A stretch of 15,926 nt of DNA, taken from contig CAZJZH010000019.1 of the NCBI GenBank assembly GCA_964550465.1, forward strand, positions 1 through 15,926. Reading direction: 5' to 3'. Source of the stretch: CAZJZH01 sp964550465 (lineage in GTDB: Bacteria > Patescibacteriota > Patescibacteriia > JACRDY01). The position numbers and the translations under genes are program-made. Under the pieces are notes generated by a model that made no database searches, was not told where the DNA came from, and saw only the letters and a program-made list of their open reading frames with translations. Below are positions 1-5,527 of the stretch, piece after piece; position 1 is the first letter of the stretch, and each line of letters opens with the position of its first letter.

Positions 1-133
1 CATCGCGCCCATTCACCACCATTTCGAAGCCAAGGGCTGGCCACCGTATAAAGTAACTATGCGCTTCTGGCTGGTATCCAGTGTGGCGGCGATTGTTGGT
101 TTGATTGTTTTCCTAGTTGATACGGCCGTCTGA
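1..133 (+). CDS. mraY: MraY C-terminus (phospho-MurNAc-pentapeptide translocase), 5' truncated by window edge
   Basis: Only the last 43 codons are present, read from base 2 to a TGA at 131-133. The visible peptide begins IAPIHHHFEAKGWP and continues with YKVTMRFW and a final hydrophobic helix. The HHH-F-E stretch followed by a KVTMRFW-like segment is the diagnostic C-terminal signature of MraY, the integral membrane enzyme that transfers phospho-MurNAc-pentapeptide from UDP to undecaprenyl phosphate to make lipid I. It lies 12 bases upstream of murD, the usual dcw order. The rest of the gene lies off the left edge, so catalytic aspartates cannot be checked. The TGA stop is consistent with the standard bacterial code. 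Confidence 0.93.
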   Translation, partial: IAPIHHHFEAKGWPPYKVTMRFWLVSSVAAIVGLIVFLVDTAV

Positions 134-145
134 TAGTATTTGTCT

Positions 146-1543
146 ATGCAGCTTGATCTTCGCGACAAACAGGTACTGGTGATGGGCCTTGGCGTCCATG
201 GTGGTGGGGTGGGCGTGACGCGCTGGTTAATCAAGCAGGGGGCGCGGGTGACGGTGACTGATTTACGGACTGAGGATACACTGAGCAACGCCCTGCGCGG
301 ACTGAAGGGGTTACCGGTGACCTACGTTTTGGGACGGCATCGGGTCAATGATTTTAAAAAAGCTGATTTGGTTATTAAGAACCCAGCTGTACCCAATAAC
401 TCGCCGTACTTAGTGGCGGCCCGGAAAGCTGGCGTACCTGTTGAAACTGCCACGGCGTTGTTCTTCCTCTACTGTCCGGTGCCAATTATTGGCATTACTG
501 GTAGTAAGGGTAAGAGTACCGTCACTGCTTTAATTGGTCATTTGTTCCGCACGGCGGGCAAGCGCCCCTTTGTGGTGGGTAATATGGGCGGTTCGCCATT
601 TGATATTATCGATAAAATTGGTCCCACTCGGGCAATCATTTTTGAACTGTCGTCGTGGGATTTGGAGGGTCTAGCTAAACACAAGATCAGTCCCCATGTG
701 GCGGTGTTGACCAATGTCTACCATGAGCACCTCAATCGCTACTCATCGTTTGCCGCCTACAGTAAAGCCAAATCATATATTACTGAGTGGCAATCTGCTG
801 GCGATTTGTTTGTGGTTAATCGTGATAATGCTGAAGCAGCTAAGATCGGCCGGCAGACACCAGCCGAGCGGCTGTGGGTATCAGTCAAGCCGTTTGCCGA
901 GGAGAATGGTATCTTTATCAGGCAGGGGCAGATAGTGTGGCGTTTTAATGGAGTGGAGAAAAACATTGTGCCAGTAGAAAAAATTAATCTGCCTGGGCAG
1001 CATAATCAAGCCAATGCCATGGCGGCAGTAGCGGTAGCGCTCAGGTATAAACTCTCGCTGACAGCTATTCGTAAAGGCCTGCAAACATTTGAAGGGCTGG
1101 AACACCGGCTGCAGTTAGTTCGTCAGCGTGGTGGCGTGGCGTGGTATAATGACACTACTGCTACGCAGCCAGATGCGGCTATCAATGCTATCGAGACGTT
1201 GGCTCAAGCACATGATGGGGTAGTATTAATTGCCGGCGGGACAGATAAGAAATTGTCTTTTGATCAGTTAGCTGCGGTCATTCATAAACAAGTGAAGCAC
1301 TTAATATTGCTACCAGGCACGGCTACGGACAAACTGCGGCGCCAGTTGAACAAGCGGGGCTATTCAGCTGTTACTACGGTAGCGGGGATGCAAACCGCTA
1401 TTCATCAAGCGGCAGAATTGGCTAGTAGCGGTGATGCGATAGTGTTATCACCTGGTGCGGCTAGCTTTGGTCTGTTTAAGCATGAGTTTGATCGAGGTGA
1501 TCAATTTGTAGTGGCGGTCAAAGCATTACCTAAACTGAAATAA
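146..1543 (+). CDS. murD: UDP-N-acetylmuramoylalanine--D-glutamate ligase (MurD)
   Basis: Cytoplasmic Mur ligase adding D-glutamate to UDP-MurNAc-L-Ala using ATP. The N-terminal Rossmann-like part opens with VLVMGLGVHGGG, the UDP-binding loop. The ATP P-loop GITGSKGKST is at about residues 116-125. It is followed by ELSSWDLEGL (family ELSSFQLE), NVYHEHLNRY (family NVxxDHMDRY), the C-terminal domain entry EHRL and NDTTAT (family NDSKAT), and LSPGAASFGLFKHEFDRG near the end. Length of 465 residues is normal. I start at ATG 146; an in-frame TTG at 140 would add two residues, and no Shine-Dalgarno sequence separates them. It sits between mraY and ftsW with 2-12 base spacers, so it is surely co-transcribed. 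The AlaGlu-type assignment rests on motif pattern and gene order. Confidence 0.96.
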   Translation: MQLDLRDKQVLVMGLGVHGGGVGVTRWLIKQGARVTVTDLRTEDTLSNALRGLKGLPVTYVLGRHRVNDFKKADLVIKNPAVPNNSPYLVAARKAGVPVETATALFFLYCPVPIIGITGSKGKSTVTALIGHLFRTAGKRPFVVGNMGGSPFDIIDKIGPTRAIIFELSSWDLEGLAKHKISPHVAVLTNVYHEHLNRYSSFAAYSKAKSYITEWQSAGDLFVVNRDNAEAAKIGRQTPAERLWVSVKPFAEENGIFIRQGQIVWRFNGVEKNIVPVEKINLPGQHNQANAMAAVAVALRYKLSLTAIRKGLQTFEGLEHRLQLVRQRGGVAWYNDTTATQPDAAINAIETLAQAHDGVVLIAGGTDKKLSFDQLAAVIHKQVKHLILLPGTATDKLRRQLNKRGYSAVTTVAGMQTAIHQAAELASSGDAIVLSPGAASFGLFKHEFDRGDQFVVAVKALPKLK

Positions 1544-1545
1544 AC

Positions 1546-2629
1546 ATGAAGCAGCGCGGGCACGAACCAGACTATCTCTTCATCGGCGCAGTCATTATAC
1601 TGGCGCTGTTTGGTTTTATTATGTTGTCCAGCGCGTCAGCACCGATTGCCTACCAGCGATTTGGTGACGAATATTTCTTTGTGAAGCGACAGGTTATCAG
1701 CGGCATCATTCCGGGCTTGATTGCCTTTTTCATCTTATACAAGTTCCCGATTGAGAAACTGCGCCGTTTAGCGCTACCGGCCTTGATTGCCTCTATTGTT
1801 TTATTAACGCTGGTATTTATCCCTGGGTTGCAAGCGGAGTACGGCACGGCCCGCAGCTGGATTTCACTATTTGGTTTTTCGTTGCAGCCATCCGAGTTTG
1901 TTAAAATCACTTTTCTGATTTACCTAGCGNNNNNNNNNNGTCCGCAGTAGTTTAATGCCATTCCTCATCACCACCGGCGTCATTTCGCTGTTGATGCTGC
2001 TGCAACCAGACCTCGGTACCCTGTCGGTGATTATCTTGTCTGCCGTGACGGTTTACTTTGTAGCGGGGGCTAAGATTTCTCATCTGGTGGCACTGGCTGG
2101 TGCCGGTGTAGTAGGGGTGATTGGCTTGGTGGCAGCGGCGCCGTACCGATTAGCTCGTTTCACTGCCTTTTTACATCCGGAGCGTGACCCACAAGGTATT
2201 TCCTACCATGTCTGGCAGGCTTTGATTGCTGTTGGCTCTGGTGGCTTGTTTGGCGTAGGCTTGGGTCGATCGCGGCAGAAGTTTGCTTACCTACCGGAAG
2301 TCACCGGTGACTCTATTTTTGCCGTCATGGCCGAAGAGATTGGCTTTATTTTTGCTACGTTGTTTGTCTTGTTATTTGTCTACATGCTTTACCGCGGCCT
2401 GCAGATTGCCAAGGGGAGTACGGATCGTTTCTCCCGCTTGCTGGTGGTAGGTATCATGGCCTGGTTAGGCTTTCAGTTTTTCCTCAATGTGGCGGCTATG
2501 CTGTCATTGGTGCCGATTACCGGTATCCCACTACCGTTTGTTAGTGCTGGTGGCTCGTCGCTACTGGCTACCTTGGCGGCGGTGGGTATCGTGACAAATA
2601 TCTCTCGATTTAGTAAGGTGAAGGCATGA
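1546..2629 (+). CDS. ftsW: FtsW, SEDS-family lipid II polymerase/septal division protein (interrupted by a 10-N assembly gap)
   Basis: Polytopic SEDS glycosyltransferase that polymerises lipid II at the septum with a partner class B PBP. The left part (from ATG 1546) shows FIMLSSAS and LQPSEFVKITFLIYLA. The right part shows LLQPDLGTLSVI, GGLFGVGLGRSRQKFAYLPE, GDSIFAVMAEEIGF and TGIPLPFVSAGGSSL, all FtsW/RodA signatures. The two parts are in different frames relative to the fixed 10-N run at 1930-1939. After the gap the frame reads VRSSL before MPFLITT with no stop, so this is one gene with an unknown number of missing bases, not a pseudogene. Relative to relatives, roughly 10-25 residues of a cytoplasmic loop are probably missing. 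It starts 2 bases after the murD stop and overlaps murG by 4. FtsW rather than RodA is inferred from murD-ftsW-murG order. Confidence 0.93.
1930..1939. other. Assembly gap (10 N) inside ftsW
   Basis: Ten Ns, a conventional placeholder length, between two pieces of ftsW that lie in different reading frames. The true missing length must therefore restore the frame and is not 10 bases. Confidence 0.98.
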
Positions 2630-3690
2630 AAATTTGTCTATCCGGCGGTGGCTCAGGGGGGCCAGTGACGCCATTACTCGGCTTAGTCGAGACCTTACGT
2701 CAACAGCTGCCCACCGCGCAGTATGTCTGGATTGGTACACGCACTGGTCCGGAGCAGCAGCTGGTCCAAGCAGCTGACCTACCGTTTTTCGCCATCACTG
2801 CCGGTAAGTTGCGGCGCTATATTTCTATCAAAAATCTAGCTACGCCGTTTCAGGTGCTGGCCGGTTTTTTTCAGAGTCTGAAGATTCTTCAGTCAGAGCG
2901 ACCAGATGTGATTATCTCGGCTGGAGCATTTGTGTCTGTACCAACTGCCTGGGCGGCCAGGTGGCTGAAGATTCCAGTCATTATCCACCAGCAAGATTTA
3001 CAGCCAGGGTTAGCTAATACGCTGATGGCCAAGCGGGCTACGCGCATCACAGTGACCTTTGAACAGACACTGGCTGCCTTTCCCACTAATAAGACGAGCT
3101 GGACGGGCAATCTCATCCGGCCCAGTATTGTCACAACCACTGATGCGGCAGCAGCTCAGCAGCACTTTGGCTTCAGCGCTGATGTGCCGGTAGTGTTGGT
3201 AGTTGGTGGTGGTACGGGAGCAGCAGCGCTCAATGCGGCAGTAGCGGCGCAGCTGGATGAGCTGACTGGTTGTTGTCAGGTGCTGCACATCACTGGTCAG
3301 GCTAAAGCTGGTGCGGCAGATACTGCGCGGTACGTTCAAAAAGCTTTCCTTGGTGATGATATGCGATTAGCCTACGCCGCTGCAGACGTGGTGGTGTCAC
3401 GTGGGGGGCTGGGTACTCTGACAGAGTTAGCTGCCTTAGGTAAGGCTAGCGTTATTGTGCCGATGCCAGATACTCATCAAGAAGCCAATGCCACCTTCTT
3501 TGCTCAGCGCAACGCTGTTCGTTACTTGCCACAAGATCAATTGTCAGCGCAGTTGGTGACTACTATCAAACAGCTGCTAGATAATCGGTCCGATCGACAG
3601 AATCTGGAGCGTAATATCAACAAGAGCATGAAGTGGGGAGCTAATGAGGTGTATGTGCAGTTGATTGAACAGTTGGTAGTAAAACGATAA
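2626..3690 (+). CDS. murG: MurG, UDP-GlcNAc:lipid I N-acetylglucosaminyltransferase
   Basis: Peripheral inner-face GT-B glycosyltransferase that converts lipid I into lipid II. The N-terminal glycine loop is GGGSGGPVTPL (residues 7-17), where classical enzymes have GGTGGHxxPA; the usual His is replaced by Pro/Val/Thr. HQQDLQPGLAN corresponds to HEQNxxPGxxN. TGNLIRP, VVGGGTGAAALNAAV, HITGQ, then YAAADVVVSRGGLGTLTELAALGKASVIVPMP and HQEANA form the UDP-GlcNAc-binding C-terminal domain. Length of 354 residues is normal. The start ATG overlaps the ftsW stop (ATGA), implying translational coupling, with a weak AAGGTGAAGG just upstream. It is the last gene of the visible dcw block; repeats follow instead of murC/murB/ftsQAZ. 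Confidence 0.96.
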   Translation: MKICLSGGGSGGPVTPLLGLVETLRQQLPTAQYVWIGTRTGPEQQLVQAADLPFFAITAGKLRRYISIKNLATPFQVLAGFFQSLKILQSERPDVIISAGAFVSVPTAWAARWLKIPVIIHQQDLQPGLANTLMAKRATRITVTFEQTLAAFPTNKTSWTGNLIRPSIVTTTDAAAAQQHFGFSADVPVVLVVGGGTGAAALNAAVAAQLDELTGCCQVLHITGQAKAGAADTARYVQKAFLGDDMRLAYAAADVVVSRGGLGTLTELAALGKASVIVPMPDTHQEANATFFAQRNAVRYLPQDQLSAQLVTTIKQLLDNRSDRQNLERNINKSMKWGANEVYVQLIEQLVVKR

Positions 3691-3760
3691 TACCCTTGTT
3701 TTTTTACAAGAAGTTAGCTATCATAGCTTCCGCATCTTGAAAAACAGAGTCTATTGCTAT

Positions 3761-3843
3761 GGGTCCGTAGCTTCCGCCTCCGCCAAGGCTACGGCGGACA
3801 GGCAGTTGGTTAGAGCGTCCCGCGAAGCGGGAGCGTCCTGGGC
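3761..3843 (+). repeat. Decayed tRNA-Lys copy carrying two palindromic inserts (tRNA-derived mosaic repeat)
   Basis: The segment reads as tRNA-Lys fragments separated by hairpin modules. GGGTCCGTAGCT (3761-3772) matches the first 12 bases of the intact tRNA-Lys at 4127 with one mismatch. Then comes a G/C-rich palindromic module, TCCGCCTCCGCC ... CGGCGGACAGGCA (3773-3804). GTTGGTTAGAGCG (3805-3817) matches the tRNA D-loop/D-stem with one mismatch. TCCCGCGAAGCGGGA (3818-3832), a perfect 6-bp hairpin with a 3-base loop, stands where the anticodon arm should be. GCGTCCTGGG (3833-3842) equals the tRNA variable loop/T-stem start. The T-loop and 3' acceptor are missing, so it cannot be a working tRNA. 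A further partial module start, TAGCTTCCGC, lies at 3724-3733. All matches are seen directly; that it arose from tRNA-Lys is inference. Confidence 0.75.
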
Positions 3844-3861
3844 GGTTATTTATTGCTGGAT

Positions 3862-4110
3862 ATGTATTCTGTCTATATTTTGAAAAGTCAGAAGAATGAT
3901 CGCTATTACATCGGCAGCACCCAAGATATCGACGAGCGTCTGTATCGTCATAATGCTGGCCGATCTTTAGCAACGCGTCCACATCGGCCATGGTCATTGG
4001 TGTACCTAAAAAGGTTTATTAATAAGACTGAGGCGCTAAAATTTGAGCGGCACATTAAGAAACAAAAGAGTCGTCAGTATATTGAAACGCTCATTAGTAA
4101 TAGTTCGTAA
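3862..4110 (+). CDS. GIY-YIG endonuclease-domain protein (UPF0213/YhbQ-like)
   Basis: An 82-residue protein consisting of just one GIY-YIG nuclease domain. VYILKS at residues 4-9 gives the GIY half and YYIGSTQDIDERLYRHNAG gives the YIG half with the following Arg/His helix. A later EALKFERHIKKQK carries the probable metal-binding glutamate. This stand-alone form is widespread in bacteria, with DNA-cleaving activity shown for some relatives, but its job here is unknown. I start at ATG 3862; a TTG nine bases upstream would add three residues. No ribosome site is visible. It is sandwiched between tRNA-Lys-derived mosaic sequence (ending 3843) and the intact tRNA-Lys (4127), which hints at an association with those repeats. 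Confidence 0.85.
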   Translation: MYSVYILKSQKNDRYYIGSTQDIDERLYRHNAGRSLATRPHRPWSLVYLKRFINKTEALKFERHIKKQKSRQYIETLISNSS

Positions 4111-4126
4111 ACAAATAGTGTCACGT

Positions 4127-4300
4127 GGGTCCTTAGCTCAGATGGTTAGAGCGCCAGCCTTTTAAGCTGGGCGTNNNNNNNNNNNNNNNNNNNNNNNNNN
4201 NNNNNNNNNNNNNNNNNNNNNNNNNNNNNNNNNNNNNNNNNNNNNNNNNNNNNNNNNNNNNNNNNNNNNNNNNNCCTGGGTTCGAGTCCCAGAGGACCCA
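4127..4300 (+). tRNA. trnK(uuu): tRNA-Lys (anticodon UUU), containing a 100-N assembly gap
   Basis: 5' part 4127-4174: acceptor GGGTCCT, D-arm GCTC...GAGC, anticodon stem CCAGC/GCTGG with loop CTTTTAA (anticodon TTT). 3' part 4275-4300: T-stem CTGGG/CCCAG with loop TTCGAGT, acceptor AGGACCC, discriminator A. The two sides join without loss: 48 + 26 = 74 bases, a complete tRNA without encoded CCA. The 100 Ns (4175-4274) thus sit inside an otherwise perfect gene, most likely because the downstream half is tandemly repeated and confused assembly. An alternative is that the right half belongs to a repeat copy and real sequence lies in the gap. No separate promoter is evident; the nearest gene upstream is the GIY-YIG ORF. 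Confidence 0.85.
4175..4274. other. Assembly gap (100 N) inside tRNA-Lys
   Basis: Exactly 100 Ns, a standard unknown-size placeholder. The flanks GCGT and CCTGGG reconstitute the GCGTCCTGGG string that also occurs at 3833-3842 and 4338-4347. Confidence 0.97.
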
Positions 4301-4403
4301 AGTGACACTATTGGTTAGAGCGTCCCGCGAAGCGGGAGCGTCCTGGGTTCGAGTCCCAGAGGACCCAAGTGACACTATTGGTTAGAGCGTCCCGCGTAGC
4401 GGG
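4275..4403 (+). repeat. 67-bp tandem tRNA-derived units with hairpin in place of anticodon arm
   Basis: The unit beginning CCTGGGTTCGAG at 4275 recurs at 4342, a 67-bp period. The second copy is identical to the first for about 62 bases except A to T in the hairpin loop (TCCCGCGTAGCGGGA at 4390-4404), and then diverges. Each unit contains a tRNA 3' half (T-arm plus 3' acceptor of tRNA-Lys), AGTGACACTATT, the D-loop string GGTTAGAGCG and the perfect hairpin TCCCGCGAAGCGGGA. The 5' acceptor strand is absent, so units cannot fold as full tRNAs. More copies may lie in the adjacent gap. Confidence 0.85.
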
Positions 4404-4452
4404 AATGCCTCAGGCGGATTTGTCACGCGGACGATGGTTGACCAGTTGTGAG

Positions 4453-4489
4453 TAAAAACGTTCTGCATATAGCAGAACGTTTTTATTTT
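4453..4489 (+). terminator. Rho-independent terminator, probably bidirectional
   Basis: Perfect 14-bp stem TAAAAACGTTCTGC (4453-4466) with GCAGAACGTTTTTA (4472-4485), loop ATATA, followed by TTTT. The A-tract on the left gives it a T-tract on the other strand as well. It closes the GIY-YIG/tRNA-Lys repeat region just upstream of the next promoter. Confidence 0.88.
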
Positions 4490-4490
4490 G

Positions 4491-4499
4491 TGCTATACT
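4491..4499 (+). promoter_or_regulatory. Extended -10 promoter of the AAA ATPase gene
   Basis: TGC-TATACT forms a TGn extended -10 element. It ends 9 bases before ATG 4509, leaving an expected 5' leader of only a few bases. The 11-mer GTGCTATACTG here (4490-4500) recurs exactly at 11567-11577. No good -35 is visible; that position lies in the terminator hairpin. Confidence 0.65.
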
Positions 4500-4508
4500 G
4501 AGTGCCAT

Positions 4509-5474
4509 ATGGAACAACTCATCTCAGGTATCATCTTAATCGTCATTGCTGCAGCAGCCTGGTATGTCTACCAGCGTCAGCAGAGTGGTGGTGGTATGCC
4601 CAAGATCACGCCTATTAGCGGTAAGAAGGGCAGTTTTTCTGCACCGACGCTGATGCAGCACGCTCGTGACCTGACGGCTGCGGCAGAAAACGATGAGCTG
4701 GACCCTGTCATTGGTCGAGAAGAAGAAATTGAGCGGGTTATCCAGGTGCTGTCACGGCGCACCAAAAACAATCCCGTCCTGGTCGGTAAGGCCGGTGTGG
4801 GTAAGACGGCTATCGTTGAAGGTTTAGCCCAGGCCATTGCTGAGAGCAAGGTGCCAAAAACCCTCAAAGGGCAGCGGGTGCTGTCACTGGACCTCAGTGG
4901 CATCCTGGCTGGCACGAAGTATCGCGGTGAGTTTGAACAGCGCTTGAAAAAAATCTCTGATGAAATGGTAGCTGCCAAGCGGCAGATTATTTTGTTTGTT
5001 GATGAGGTGCACTCGCTAGCTGAAGCGGGGGAGGCTAGTGGTGGTATTGATGCCTCAGATATTCTCAAGCCAGCCTTAGCGCGCGGGGATTTGCAAATGG
5101 TGGGAGCAACGACGTTTATTGAGTATCGTAAATTTATCAAGCCAGACGCCACACTCGATCGTCGTTTTGAACCGATTCTGGTGGATGAGCCAACGCCGAC
5201 TGAGACCAAGGAGATTCTCCATGGTATTAAAGATGAATACGAAGAGCACCATGGGGTGACTATTACCAATGCCGCTATTGACGCCGCAGTAGCGGAAGCT
5301 AAAAAAATTAAAGATAAATCGTTTCCAGATAAAGCTATCGATCTGATGGATGAAGCGGCAGCGCATGTGAACTTGGAAGTAGTGGAAGGTAAGCGTACTT
5401 CTAAACAAGTGGGTAAAAAAGATGTTCTCGTGGTAGCACGTGAACGCGAAGAAGACGCCGAAGCTGGTTTATAA
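4509..5474 (+). CDS. Membrane-anchored single-module ClpA/ClpC-type (D1) AAA ATPase
   Basis: A 321-residue protein. An N-terminal membrane helix (about residues 5-24, ISGIILIVIAAAAWYVYQR) is followed by a short linker and one AAA+ module closely matching the D1 ring of ClpC/ClpB. Walker A is GKAGVGKT (93-100), the pore loop KYRGEF, Walker B LFVDEVH with D165/E166, sensor 1 GATT, the arginine finger region LDRRFEP (R218/R219), and the small subdomain FPDKAIDLMDEAAA. The Clp N-domain, the D2 module and the ClpP-docking loop are absent; full ClpC is about 800 residues. It probably forms ATP-driven hexamers at the membrane, acting on unknown substrates. ATG 4509 is chosen because an upstream TTG (4488) lies in the promoter. 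It has its own promoter and precedes a surface-protein gene by 53 bases. Confidence 0.85.
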   Translation: MEQLISGIILIVIAAAAWYVYQRQQSGGGMPKITPISGKKGSFSAPTLMQHARDLTAAAENDELDPVIGREEEIERVIQVLSRRTKNNPVLVGKAGVGKTAIVEGLAQAIAESKVPKTLKGQRVLSLDLSGILAGTKYRGEFEQRLKKISDEMVAAKRQIILFVDEVHSLAEAGEASGGIDASDILKPALARGDLQMVGATTFIEYRKFIKPDATLDRRFEPILVDEPTPTETKEILHGIKDEYEEHHGVTITNAAIDAAVAEAKKIKDKSFPDKAIDLMDEAAAHVNLEVVEGKRTSKQVGKKDVLVVAREREEDAEAGL

Positions 5475-5481
5475 TAATATT

Positions 5482-5510
5482 TTGTGGTATAGTGTAATCA
5501 CTTTTAGAAT
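5482..5510 (+). promoter_or_regulatory. Probable promoter of the surface-protein gene
   Basis: TTGTGG (5482-5487), 17-base spacer, TAGAAT (5505-5510), which ends 17 bases before ATG 5528. An overlapping alternative is the extended -10 TGG-TATAGT (5485-5493). Either gives a short leader without a ribosome-binding site. The two cannot be separated by eye. Confidence 0.45.
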
Positions 5511-5527
5511 CATAACTCTCTTTTTCT

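Larger units (their letters stand above)
4114..4312. repeat. Inverted repeat flanking tRNA-Lys
   Basis: AATAGTGTCAC (4114-4124) upstream and GTGACACTATT (4302-4312) downstream are perfect reverse complements. They bracket the acceptor stem, separated from it by only GT on the 5' side and, after the acceptor strand, AA on the 3' side. In a transcript the acceptor helix could therefore be prolonged by 11 more base pairs. The right arm recurs at 4369-4379 in the next tandem unit. Confidence 0.8.

Noticed and set aside
3695..3710. CTTGT/ACAAG hairpin after murG as a terminator
   Set aside because: Only 5 bp, with the T-run inside the loop rather than after the stem. The murG operon terminator remains unidentified.
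4133..4375. Open frame on the - strand across the tRNA-Lys repeats and Ns
   Set aside because: It exists only because Ns carry no stop codons and the tRNA-derived sequence is repeated; not a protein.
4275..4403. Tandem 67-bp units as a CRISPR array
   Set aside because: The units are contiguous tRNA-derived repeats without unique spacers, and no cas genes are present.
4577..5269. Long open frame (230 codons) on the - strand opposite the AAA ATPase
   Set aside because: It lies entirely within a gene with unmistakable AAA motifs, has no recognisable domain and no promoter or ribosome site of its own. It is a codon-bias shadow.
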